Assembly: GCF_013131805.1 (NCBI RefSeq)
Contig: NZ_JABJRC010000004.1
Coordinates: forward strand, 478,588-542,587
Direction of reading: 5' to 3'
Length of the DNA stretch: 64,000 nucleotides
Source of the DNA: Kribbella sandramycini
GTDB taxonomy: Bacteria; Actinomycetota; Actinomycetes; Propionibacteriales; Kribbellaceae
In this document: piece by piece, positions 51,752-60,386 of the stretch
Layout: each line of letters opens with the position of its first letter
Numbering within the stretch: position 1 is the first letter of the stretch
Notes under the pieces: generated by a model
Database searches by the model: none
What the model saw: the letters and a program-made list of their open reading frames with translations, nothing else
Told to the model about the DNA's origin: nothing
Made by a program: the position numbers and the translations under genes

Positions 51752-54181
51752 ATGACGACCTCGCCGTGGCCCCTGCTCCGCTCCTACACCGGGCGCCGGC
51801 TGCGCCGGATCGCGCTCCCCCTCGGCGGCATCGGCACCGGAACCGTCAGCTTCGGTGGCCGCGGCAACCTCCGCGACTGGGAGCTCGTCAACCGCCCCGC
51901 CAAGGGCTTCCACCCCGGTACGGCGTTCTTCGCGATCCGCACCGAGACCTCCGACGGCGCCGTCACCACCCGCGCTGCTGAGGGCCCCCTCGACCTCATC
52001 GACTACGAAGGCGCACACGGGAGCCCCGCGCAATCCCACGGCCTCCCCCGCTTCCAGGAAGCCACCTTCAGCACCGCCTACCCCCTGGCCCACCTGGCCC
52101 TCGCCGACCCCAACGTCCCCGTCGAGCTCGGCGTCGAAGCCTTCACCCCCTTTGTCCCGACCGACGTCGAAGCCAGCTCCTGGCCGGTCGCCGTCCTCCG
52201 CTACTCCGTCACCAACCCCACCGACTCCCCCGTCACCGTCTCCCTGGCCGGCTCCCTCGAGAACTTCATCGGCCGCGACGGCACCACAGATGTTGCTGCC
52301 AGCAACTACAATGAGCTTGCCGGGGAGAGCGGGGTGCTGATGCGCAGCCGCGGGGTCGCGCCGGATGCCGAGCAGTTCGGGTCGATCGCGCTTGCCGTAC
52401 TGGACGGGCAGGACGTGACTCGGCGGACGGGGTGGGCGGATCGGAGCTGGGGCGACAGCTTGCTGGACTTCTGGGACGACTTCAGCGCGGATGGATTGCT
52501 GGCGGAGCGGCTCAGCGAGTCGGAGACTCCGATTGCGTCGGTGGCTGATCGACGGGTTGTGGCCGCGGGGGCGACTGAGCGGTTCACGTTCCTGTTGGGG
52601 TGGCATTTTCCGAACCGACGGGCTTGGAACAAGTCCGAGGTGGTCGGCAACCACTACACGACCTTGGCGGATGACGCCTGGGCGGCGGTCTGCCGGTTCG
52701 CGGCCCAGCTGGAGGGGTTGGAACGGCGTACGGTCCAGTTCGTCGAGGACTTCCTGAGTAGCGACCTGCCGGAGCCGGTGAAAGAGGCCGCGCTGTTCAA
52801 CCTGAGCACGCTGCGCACGCAGACAGTGTTCCGGACGCCGGACGGGCGGTTCTTCGGCTGGGAAGGCTGTTCCGACCGCGAAGGCAGTTGCTTCGGCAGC
52901 TGCACCCACGTCTGGAACTACGAGCAGGCGACGCCGTTCCTGTTCGGCGAGATCGCCCGCTCCCTCAGAGAGGTCGAGTTCGGCCACGCCACCGACGACC
53001 AGGGGCTGATGAGCTTCCGCGTCCGCCTCCCCCTGGAGACCCGCGCCCAGGACTGGCGAGTCGCAGCCGCCGACGGCCAGCTCGGCTGCCTGGTGAAGCT
53101 GTACCGCGATTGGCGGCTCAGCGGTGACGACGAACTGCTCCGAACGCTCTGGCCGGCCGCCCGCCGCGCCCTGGAGTTCTGCTGGATCCCCGGCGGCTGG
53201 GACGCCGACCGTGACGGCGTCATGGAGGGCTGCCAGCACAACACGATGGACGTCGAGTACTACGGCCCCAACCCACAGATGCAGTCCTGGTATCTGGCAG
53301 CGCTGCGCGCATCGGAAGAGATGGCCCGCCACGTCGGCGCAGACGAGCTGGCCGACGAGTGCCGCCGCCTGTTCGAGCACGGCAGCGCCTGGACCGAGCA
53401 GAACCTCTTCAACGGCGAGTACTACCGGCACGAGATCCGCCCGCCGGCCTCCGCAGCCGACATAGCCCCCGGACTGCGCGAGTCGATGGGCGCCGCCGAC
53501 CCCACCCACCCCGAGCTGCAGCTGGGCGACGGCTGCCTGGTCGACCAGCTGGCCGGTCAACACCTCGCCCGCATCGCCAACCTGGGCCCGCTGCTCGACC
53601 CGACCCAGGTCACCACCACACTGCAGAGCATCCTGCGTCACAACCGGCGTACCGGTTTCCACGACCACTTCAACCACATGCGCAGCTACGTGCTCGGCGA
53701 CGAGACCGGTGTGCTGATGTGCAGCTATCCGCGTGGCAACCGCCCGGACCGCCCCTTCCCGTACTTCAGCGAGGTGATGACCGGTTTCGAGCACCTCTTC
53801 GCCGTCGGCCTGATCCAGGAGGGCCTGGTCGACGAGGGCATCCAGGTCATCGCCGACATCAGGGCCCGGTACGACGGCGAACGCCGTAACCCGTACGACG
53901 AAGCCGAGTGCGGCCACCACTACGCCCGGGCCATGGCCAGCTGGGGTGCGGTCGTGGCGCTGACCGGCTTCGACTACGACGGCCGCACCGGCGCACTGCG
54001 CTTCACCACCCCCGGCACGCACTTCTGGTCCACCGGCAACGCCTTCGGCACTCTCGACGCCGACGGCCTGCACGTCCGCGAGGGCAGCCTCTACCTGACC
54101 TCGCTCAGCCTCCCCGATACCCCGCCGATCACCGTCACCGCCGGCACTCTCACCGCGGGCGCCACCCTGCCCTTCAACTAG
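51752..54181 (+). CDS. GH116-like glycosidase (GBA2-type beta-glucosidase/glucosylceramidase family)
   Basis: 809 residues, no signal peptide. The N-terminal beta-sandwich (about 1-320) opens with RRIALPLGGIGTGTVSFGGRGNLRDWELVNRP, a strong family mark read in two halves. The (alpha/alpha)6 catalytic domain follows, with GSCTHVWNYEQATPFLF, holding the probable nucleophile Glu, and HNTMDVEYYGPNPQMQSWYLAALRA, holding the probable acid/base Asp. Late segments DEAECGHHYARAMASWG also fit. Cytoplasmic hydrolysis of glucosides or glycolipids is likely; the exact substrate is unknown. Confidence 0.88.
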   Translation: MTTSPWPLLRSYTGRRLRRIALPLGGIGTGTVSFGGRGNLRDWELVNRPAKGFHPGTAFFAIRTETSDGAVTTRAAEGPLDLIDYEGAHGSPAQSHGLPRFQEATFSTAYPLAHLALADPNVPVELGVEAFTPFVPTDVEASSWPVAVLRYSVTNPTDSPVTVSLAGSLENFIGRDGTTDVAASNYNELAGESGVLMRSRGVAPDAEQFGSIALAVLDGQDVTRRTGWADRSWGDSLLDFWDDFSADGLLAERLSESETPIASVADRRVVAAGATERFTFLLGWHFPNRRAWNKSEVVGNHYTTLADDAWAAVCRFAAQLEGLERRTVQFVEDFLSSDLPEPVKEAALFNLSTLRTQTVFRTPDGRFFGWEGCSDREGSCFGSCTHVWNYEQATPFLFGEIARSLREVEFGHATDDQGLMSFRVRLPLETRAQDWRVAAADGQLGCLVKLYRDWRLSGDDELLRTLWPAARRALEFCWIPGGWDADRDGVMEGCQHNTMDVEYYGPNPQMQSWYLAALRASEEMARHVGADELADECRRLFEHGSAWTEQNLFNGEYYRHEIRPPASAADIAPGLRESMGAADPTHPELQLGDGCLVDQLAGQHLARIANLGPLLDPTQVTTTLQSILRHNRRTGFHDHFNHMRSYVLGDETGVLMCSYPRGNRPDRPFPYFSEVMTGFEHLFAVGLIQEGLVDEGIQVIADIRARYDGERRNPYDEAECGHHYARAMASWGAVVALTGFDYDGRTGALRFTTPGTHFWSTGNAFGTLDADGLHVREGSLYLTSLSLPDTPPITVTAGTLTAGATLPFN

Positions 54182-54201
54182 ACCATACCGAATAGTATGG
54201 T
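54182..54201. promoter_or_regulatory. candidate TetR operator before the DUF2867 gene
   Basis: ACCATAC-CGAATA-GTATGGT, a perfect inverted repeat that begins right after the glycosidase stop and lies 37 bases before the DUF2867 ATG. Length and symmetry suit a TetR dimer; the TetR gene at 56646 is a candidate partner. Confidence 0.6.
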
Positions 54202-54238
54202 ACGTGGTAACGCTCGCCACCGGACGAGGAGTGCCGCG

Positions 54239-54754
54239 ATGACCGCCGTTCCTGAGCTCGACGACCTATTGCCGACCGCCCACGAGGTCGACATCAAGAA
54301 CTTCCGCGGGCCGGCGACGTTGCGGGAGTTCGCCGCCGGTGCGCTCGGTTACAGCCCAGCCTGGATCAAAGGACTGTTCGGCATCCGGATCGCCGTCGCC
54401 AAGGCACTGCGCCTCGATACCGCGACAGTCCCGCTCGCATCCCGCCTGCGACCTGAAACAGTCAGCTTCACCCCTGGCGACCCGGTCTCCTTCTTCACCG
54501 TCGAGCGCGGCGAGGAGAACCACTATCTGCTGTTGAAGGTGACCGACAACCACCTGGTCGCCTACCTCGCCATCCTGACCGACAACGACCGGCCAGAGGC
54601 GTCATTCACCGTCGTCACCCTCGTCCAGTACCTGCGCCCGGCCGGTCGCTTCTACTACAACCTCATCCGCCCGTTCCACCACCTGGTCGTCCGCAGCATG
54701 TGCCGTGCGGGCCTGAAGTCAGCCGCGGGCCGCGAGCAGGGCGACCGGGCGTAG
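54239..54754 (+). CDS. DUF2867 family protein
   Basis: 171 residues from ATG 54239, with GAGGAG at good spacing. The family pattern is visible: DIKNFRGPATLREFAAGALGYSPAWIKGLFGIRIAVAKAL, then GDPVSFFTVERGEENHYLLLKVTDNHLVAYLAIL and YYNLIRPFHHLVVRSM. Function unknown; relatives are single-domain, lipocalin/START-like proteins often regulated by TetR proteins. It converges with the permease gene and overlaps its end by 36 bases. Confidence 0.85.
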   Translation: MTAVPELDDLLPTAHEVDIKNFRGPATLREFAAGALGYSPAWIKGLFGIRIAVAKALRLDTATVPLASRLRPETVSFTPGDPVSFFTVERGEENHYLLLKVTDNHLVAYLAILTDNDRPEASFTVVTLVQYLRPAGRFYYNLIRPFHHLVVRSMCRAGLKSAAGREQGDRA

Positions 54755-56623
54755 TTTCGTCGCCTGGTGGGCGGTAGCTGCTGCGGCGGCTCCGACCACC
54801 AGCAAGGCCAGTACGAGGATGAGGCCGAGCAGCCGCCACGGAACGGCCAGTGCGGCCAGGCCGTACGGCCCGGCTGCGATACCGGCCAGCGCAGCCGCAG
54901 CGACCAGACCACCGAGCAGTACGCCGACGACAACAACCGTCGCCGCCTCGACGAGGGCGACCGCAATCACTTGCAGCCGCGTGAGACCGGCCATCCGAGC
55001 CAGCGCGAACTCGCGGCGCCGATCGGCGGTCGACATGATGACGGCGTTGACGACCGCGACGGCCGTGAAGATGCCGGCCAGACCCATCAGCGCGGCGAAC
55101 AGACCCGTGTTGCCACGCATCTGCGCCTCCCCACGCGCAGCGGCCCAGTCGCCGACCGTCTGCGCACCAGGCAAGATCTTCTCGGGGTCATTGCCCGGAG
55201 CAACCTTCACCAGCGTCTCGGTCCGGCCACCGGCCGGCAGCATCGAGCGCGGCACGAAGAAGTTCTCACTGACATCGAGCGTCTCCGGCATGATCGCGAC
55301 CACGGTCGCGGTGACCTTCTTCTTCCCCATCGCCACTGTCACGGTCGACCCCAGCTTGTACCCTTCGGCCGACATCCCCGGCCCGATTGCGATCGTGCGG
55401 CCGGTCAGCTTGTCCAGTGAGCCTTTCCGCGGCCGCAGCCGGTGCGTCTGCTGATACGCCACCGGATCGATACCGACCGCTTCGGAATACACCGTCTTCT
55501 TTCCGCGCGTCACCACGACCGGTACGGCGGTCTGCACGGAGGCGGCCGTGATCGTCGGGCCGACCGCCACTGGGCCGTCGACGACCAGGTCTGCGGTGAT
55601 GAGCCGTTCCTGCTCGACACCGACCGCCTTGGCCTGCGAGCCGAAGATGCCCCAGAGTCCGACGACCAGACCGACCAGGACGATCAGCGGCGCTGCAGTC
55701 GCCGCGCTTCGGCGTACGGCGTGCAGGACGCTCGCGCGGGCCAGGTCGGCGACCAGATGCCCGCGCAGTACGACGGCAGGCAGCCGACCGGCGATCGGGA
55801 CCACGATCGGGCTCAGCTGACTCAGTGCAACCGATCCGCTGATCAGCACGAACAGTCCGATCATCAGGCCGGCAACGAGATCCCGTGCAGCCTGGGCGGC
55901 GATCACCATCAGCACTGTGCCCGCAGCAGCCGACAGCCCCCAGAACCAGCGCCAGACCGTCATCACCCGCTGCGCCTCCCGCGATTCCGCGAGCGCTTCG
56001 AGTGCGTTGATCCGCGACGCCCGCCACGCCGCTGCGAGTACGCCGGTGAGCGCCGTACCGACGCCGATCAGCATGGCGGCCCACATCGCGCCCTGGTCCC
56101 AGGGCGCCTCGAACCAGGACGGCAGCATGCCCAGCCGCATCATCAACGCGGACTGCGCCCAGGTCGCCAGTAGTCCGATCGGCACCCCAAGCACTGTGCC
56201 GAGGACGCCGAGCAGTCCGGCCTCGCAGACCAGCATCAGGCACAGGTAGCCGCGCTGCGCGCCTACCAGCCGCAGCAAGCCCAACTCGCGCCGACGCTGG
56301 ACCACGATGAAGCCGAACGTCGTACTGACGATGAAGACGGTCAGAAAGACCGCCAGCATGACCGACATGCCCAGTAGCGTCGCCGCACCGACGTACCCCT
56401 CGCGGACGCGCGCACGGTCGTACGCCGACAATCCAGGCGGCAGCACCGGCGGGTCGCTCGCAGCGAGCATCTGCAGGCCGGACTGCACCAGCCCGACTCC
56501 CAGCGCCACTGCAACGACCGCACCGGCGAACAACTGCCACCTGTCCCGAATGGCCCCGAACGACAACCTGAGCATGGACACCAGCCAAGCGGACCGACTG
56601 CCCGACCACCCTGGCCTCCGCAC
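54719..56623 (-). CDS. ABC transporter permease of the FtsX/MacB type
   Basis: 634 residues with two FtsX domains. Each has the pattern of three helices after a large loop: TVFIVSTTFGFIVVQRRRELGLLRLVGAQ and AVVNAVIMSTADRRREFALARMAGLTRLQV. The extracytoplasmic loop of about 150 residues lies in the middle (VDGPVAVGPTITAASVQTAV). Such permeases need an ATPase, which normally adjoins; none is present on either side. GTG 56623 is the longest start; ATG 56575 (MLRLSFGAIRDRW) fits the family better. Confidence 0.88.
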   Translation of the reverse strand: MRRPGWSGSRSAWLVSMLRLSFGAIRDRWQLFAGAVVAVALGVGLVQSGLQMLAASDPPVLPPGLSAYDRARVREGYVGAATLLGMSVMLAVFLTVFIVSTTFGFIVVQRRRELGLLRLVGAQRGYLCLMLVCEAGLLGVLGTVLGVPIGLLATWAQSALMMRLGMLPSWFEAPWDQGAMWAAMLIGVGTALTGVLAAAWRASRINALEALAESREAQRVMTVWRWFWGLSAAAGTVLMVIAAQAARDLVAGLMIGLFVLISGSVALSQLSPIVVPIAGRLPAVVLRGHLVADLARASVLHAVRRSAATAAPLIVLVGLVVGLWGIFGSQAKAVGVEQERLITADLVVDGPVAVGPTITAASVQTAVPVVVTRGKKTVYSEAVGIDPVAYQQTHRLRPRKGSLDKLTGRTIAIGPGMSAEGYKLGSTVTVAMGKKKVTATVVAIMPETLDVSENFFVPRSMLPAGGRTETLVKVAPGNDPEKILPGAQTVGDWAAARGEAQMRGNTGLFAALMGLAGIFTAVAVVNAVIMSTADRRREFALARMAGLTRLQVIAVALVEAATVVVVGVLLGGLVAAAALAGIAAGPYGLAALAVPWRLLGLILVLALLVVGAAAAATAHQATKLRPVALLAARG

Positions 56624-56645
56624 TCCACTCGGGGTAGCTCAGGCG

Positions 56646-57200
56646 CTACCGCAGGACGTCGAGGAGCGCAGCGATGTCGGCCTGGTCGACTTCGCGCGCA
56701 CCGATCAGCCCCTGGATCAGCAGCCCGTCCAGCGCGGCCACGAGTAGCTGTGCCTTGCGGGGGTCGGCAGTGAATGCCCGGGCGATCTCGGTCAGCGGCT
56801 CCAGCCAGGCCGCAGCTGCCGGCCGGAGCTCGGGACGGCGAGCGGCGTACAGATAGAGCTCGTAGAGAGCCAGCGTGCGGCTGCGGCGCCGGACCAGGCT
56901 GTGCTCGATCAGCCGGGCCAGCTCGTCAGCTGGTCGTGCGCCGAGCTCACTGCCGCGGCCGTGCAGTTCGGCGGCCAGATCGTCGGCGGCCCAGGTCAGC
57001 GTCGCGATCAGCAGTTCATCCAGGGTCGCGAAGTGGTAGGTGATCGACGCGACCGAGACATCGGCCTGTGCGGCGACCGATCGGTGACTCACACCTGCGA
57101 CTCCGTCGCATCCAATCACCTCGACAACGGCGTCCAGAATCGCGCTCCGGCGCTGCTCGCCGCGCTTCCGGCGACCGTCGACGCCCGACCTGACCTGCAT
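56646..57200 (-). CDS. TetR-family regulator
   Basis: 184 residues from ATG 57200. HTH region: RRSAILDAVVEVIGCDGVAGVSHRSVAAQADVSVASITYHFATLDELL, read as helices 1-4. The C-terminal domain (ALYELYLYAARRPELRPAAAAWLEPLTEIA) is of the BetI-like C-terminal type. The gene lies 22 bases before the permease, so the two are likely one operon. It may also act on the operator at 54182. Divergent from fbiC. Confidence 0.88.
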   Translation of the reverse strand: MQVRSGVDGRRKRGEQRRSAILDAVVEVIGCDGVAGVSHRSVAAQADVSVASITYHFATLDELLIATLTWAADDLAAELHGRGSELGARPADELARLIEHSLVRRRSRTLALYELYLYAARRPELRPAAAAWLEPLTEIARAFTADPRKAQLLVAALDGLLIQGLIGAREVDQADIAALLDVLR

Positions 57201-57277
57201 GGATCGCAAACTATCAGGACATTCGTACGGATTGTTTTTGGTCTCCGAAACCGCGGGATCGGGCCCGCCGGGCGGCC

Positions 57278-57283
57278 TAGGCT
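57278..57283 (+). promoter_or_regulatory. -10 element for fbiC
   Basis: TAGGCT ends eight bases before GTG 57292, the same geometry as TAGGGT before the GH116-like gene and TAGGAT before the AAA+ gene. Confidence 0.45.
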
Positions 57284-57291
57284 TTGGTGAC

Positions 57292-59844
57292 GTGACAACC
57301 AACGAGCTGAGTACGGCGATGCGCCGCGCGCTGAAGCGGGCCGACGACGGTAAGACCCTCGACCCGGCCGAGGTGGAGGTGCTGCTGACCGCCTCCGGCG
57401 ACGCGTTGACCGCGCTGATGGCGACGGCGTCCCGGGTCCGCGACCAGGGCCTGGCCGACGCCGGCCGTCCGGGCATCATCACGTACTCGAAGAAGGTCTT
57501 CATCCCGCTGACGCGGCTTTGTCAGGACCGTTGTCACTACTGCACGTTCGCGACCACGCCGGGCCGGGTGCACGCGCCGTACATGTCGCCGGACGAGGTG
57601 CTGGAGGTCGCGCGGCAGGGTGCGGCGCTCGGGTGCAAGGAGGCGCTGTTCACGCTCGGCGACGCACCCGAGAAGCGCTGGGACGCGGCCCGGGTCTGGC
57701 TTGAGGAGGCCGGCTACGACAGCACGCTCGACTACGTGCGGGCGATGTCGATCCGCGTCCTCGAGGAGACCGGCCTGCTGCCACACCTGAACCCGGGCGT
57801 GATGTCGTGGCAGGACCTGCAGCGGCTGAAGCCGGTCGCGCCGAGTATGGGCATGATGCTCGAGACGACGTCGCGGCGGTTGTTCGAGGAGAAGGGTCAG
57901 CCGCACTTCGGCTCCCCGGACAAGGACCCGGCGATCCGGCTGCGGGTACTGGAGGACGCCGGGCGGTCGAACGTCCCGTTCACCACCGGCCTGCTGATCG
58001 GCATCGGCGAGAACCTCACCGAGCGCGCCGACTCGATCTTCGCGCTGCGCAAGATCGCACGGCAGTACAACGGCATCCAGGAAGTGATCATCCAGGGCTT
58101 CCGGGTGAAACCCGACACGGCGATGCGCAACGACGCCGACGTCCCGCTGGACGAGTGGCTGGCCGCGATCGCCGCCACCCGGATCGTGCTGGGCCCGCGC
58201 GTCCGCGTCCAGGCCCCGCCGAACCTGGTGGATCTCGCCGAGTGCCGTGCGCTGCTGGACGCCGGCGTCGACGACTTCGGCGGCGTCTCGCCGCTCACCC
58301 CCGACCATGTGAACCCCGAACGCCCGTGGCCGATGATCGACGACCTCGCGAAGGTCACCGCCGACGCGGGCTTCACTCTGCGGGAGCGGCTGACCGCGCA
58401 CCCCGAGTACCTGCGTGAGCCCTGGCTCGACCCGCGGCTGATCTCGCATGTCGAGGCCCTGGTCGACCCGGCCACTGGGCTCGCGAACGAGGACGCCAAG
58501 CCGGTCGGCCTGCCTTGGCAGGAGCCGGACGGCGGCTGGGACTCCGTCGGCCGCACCGATCTGCACACCGCGATCGACACCGAGGGACGTCGTACCGAGA
58601 CCCGATCGGACTTCGACGCGGCGTACGGCGACTGGGACGTCGTCCGCGAGGACGTCGCCGCCCGGCGGGCCGCAGGCACGTCGCTGCCGATCACCGGGAG
58701 CTCTGCGCCGGTCCGTCTGGATGCGGATGTGAAGGCGGCGCTGGCTGCCGCAGAGGACGACCCCGCCGGCTTGTCAGATGCTCAGGCGCTCACGCTCATC
58801 ACAACCACCGGACCGGCGCTCGACGAGCTGGCCCGGATCGCGGACGACCTGCGGAAGGAGGTGGTCGGGGACGACGTCACGTACGTGGTGAACCGGAACA
58901 TCAACTTCACCAACGTCTGCTACACCGGCTGCCGGTTCTGCGCGTTCGCCCAGCGCCGGACGGACGCCGACGCCTACTCGCTGTCGATGGACGAGGTCGC
59001 CCAGCGGGCCGAGGAGGCCTGGGTGATCGGGGCGACCGAGGTCTGCATGCAGGGCGGTATCCACCCCGATCTGCCGGGGACGGCGTACGCCGATCTGGTC
59101 CGCGCGATCAAGGATCGGGTGCCGGAGATGCACGTGCACGCGTACTCGCCGATGGAAATCGTGAACGGCTCGGTACGCACTGGGCTGTCGATCGAGGAGT
59201 TCCTGATCTCGGTCAAGGAGGCCGGGCTGGACAGCATCCCGGGGACCGCGGCCGAGATCCTGGACGACGACGTCCGCTGGATCCTGACCAAGGGGAAGCT
59301 GCCGACGGCCAGCTGGATCGAGGTGATCAGCACCGCGCACAAGGTCGGCCTGCCGTCCAGCTCGACGATGATGTACGGCCACGTCGACGCCCCGCACCAC
59401 TGGGTCCAGCACCTGCGCACGATCGCCGCCGTCCAGGACCGGACCGGCGGTTTCACCGAGTTCGTCCTGCTCCCCTTCATCCACCAGAACTCGCCGATCT
59501 ACCTGGCCGGCGTCGCCCGCCCCGGCCCGACGTACGACGAGAACCGCGCCGTCCACGCCATGGCGCGGATCATGCTGCACGGCCGCATCGACAACATCCA
59601 GTGCTCCTGGGTGAAACTCGGCACCGACGGCTGCGTCGCCGTCCTGAACGGCGGCGTCAACGACATCGGCGGCACCCTCATGGAAGAGACCATCAGCCGA
59701 ATGGCCGGCTCCAAACACGGCTCCCGCAAATCCATCGAAGAACTCACCGCCATGGCCACCGCCGCCAACCGCCCAGCCCGCCAACGCACCACCACCTACG
59801 GCCAAGTCCCCCACCGCCCCACCCCCCTCCTAGAACTCGCCTAA
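57292..59844 (+). CDS. fbiC: FO synthase (7,8-didemethyl-8-hydroxy-5-deazariboflavin synthase)
   Basis: 850 residues, a natural fusion of CofG and CofH. It makes the deazaflavin chromophore of coenzyme F420 from tyrosine and a flavin precursor. Two radical-SAM clusters: LCQDRCHYCTFATTPG (Cys-x3-Cys-x2-Cys, near residue 80) and CYTGCRFCAFAQRR (near 544). Other family parts: EALFTLGDAPEKRW, LQRLKPVAPSMGMMLETTSRRL, EVCMQGGIHPDLPG and WVKLGTDGCVAVLNGGVNDIGGT. GTG 57292 is preferred over an upstream ATG at 57199, which falls in the divergent TetR start. No other F420 synthesis genes are in the window. Confidence 0.97.
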   Translation: MTTNELSTAMRRALKRADDGKTLDPAEVEVLLTASGDALTALMATASRVRDQGLADAGRPGIITYSKKVFIPLTRLCQDRCHYCTFATTPGRVHAPYMSPDEVLEVARQGAALGCKEALFTLGDAPEKRWDAARVWLEEAGYDSTLDYVRAMSIRVLEETGLLPHLNPGVMSWQDLQRLKPVAPSMGMMLETTSRRLFEEKGQPHFGSPDKDPAIRLRVLEDAGRSNVPFTTGLLIGIGENLTERADSIFALRKIARQYNGIQEVIIQGFRVKPDTAMRNDADVPLDEWLAAIAATRIVLGPRVRVQAPPNLVDLAECRALLDAGVDDFGGVSPLTPDHVNPERPWPMIDDLAKVTADAGFTLRERLTAHPEYLREPWLDPRLISHVEALVDPATGLANEDAKPVGLPWQEPDGGWDSVGRTDLHTAIDTEGRRTETRSDFDAAYGDWDVVREDVAARRAAGTSLPITGSSAPVRLDADVKAALAAAEDDPAGLSDAQALTLITTTGPALDELARIADDLRKEVVGDDVTYVVNRNINFTNVCYTGCRFCAFAQRRTDADAYSLSMDEVAQRAEEAWVIGATEVCMQGGIHPDLPGTAYADLVRAIKDRVPEMHVHAYSPMEIVNGSVRTGLSIEEFLISVKEAGLDSIPGTAAEILDDDVRWILTKGKLPTASWIEVISTAHKVGLPSSSTMMYGHVDAPHHWVQHLRTIAAVQDRTGGFTEFVLLPFIHQNSPIYLAGVARPGPTYDENRAVHAMARIMLHGRIDNIQCSWVKLGTDGCVAVLNGGVNDIGGTLMEETISRMAGSKHGSRKSIEELTAMATAANRPARQRTTTYGQVPHRPTPLLELA

Positions 59845-59962
59845 CCTCGCCAACCTCCACCACTCACCAACCCCCAAACCCCGCCCCCGGCCGCGCCCTC
59901 CTGAGCGTGCACCCCGGGTACTTCCGCGTAGTTGGTGAGTGGGGGCGGTCCGCCCCGACGAT

Positions 59963-60070
59963 CAGGTGGTGAGTGGAGGCCCTCCGGCCCCCAGCGAACA
60001 GGTGGTGAGTGGAGGCCCTCCGGCCCCCAGCGAACAGGTGGTGAGTGGAGGCCCTCCGGCCCCCAGCGAA
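59963..60070. repeat. three perfect 36-bp tandem repeats
   Basis: Units at 59963-59998, 59999-60034 and 60035-60070, each beginning CAGGTGGTGAGTGGAGGCCC. A diverged partial unit precedes them (about 59932-59962), with the hairpin GGGGCGG-T-CCGCCCC nearby. They lie between the convergent fbiC and NAGPA-type genes. There are no spacers, so this is not a CRISPR array. Confidence 0.9.
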
Positions 60071-60090
60071 CAGGAACACGGCGCAGCCCC

Positions 60091-60346
60091 GCCACCCCCA
60101 GCCCAACCACCGGGAACGGCCTCAGCCCACCACCTGCTCTTTCCGGCCGCAGCGCAACCCGACCACCAGCGAACGGCCCGGCCGCGACAACCAACCGAGG
60201 GCAGCGCCTGCCCAACCACCAGGAACTACCTCAGGCCACCCCCAGCCCAACCACCAGGAACGGCCTCAGCCCACCACCTACTCTTTCCGGCCGCAGCACA
60301 ACCCGACCACCAGCGAACAGCCCGGCCGCGATGAGCAACCGAGGGC
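60091..60346. repeat. 112-bp imperfect direct duplication
   Basis: Copies at 60091-60202 and 60235-60346 (offset 144) differ at about seven positions, four of them single G-to-A changes. The 32 bases between them (60203-60234) contain a further partial copy (CCCAACCACCAGGAAC). With the 36-bp units this makes nearly all of 59845-60386 repetitive, with no convincing gene. Confidence 0.85.
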
Positions 60347-60386
60347 GCGCGGCCGGTGTCTGCGACCTCCCGCAGGCTTGTGGTGG

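Noticed and set aside
59963..60070. 36-bp repeats as a CRISPR array
   Set aside because: The units are directly adjacent, with no spacers, and no cas genes are near.
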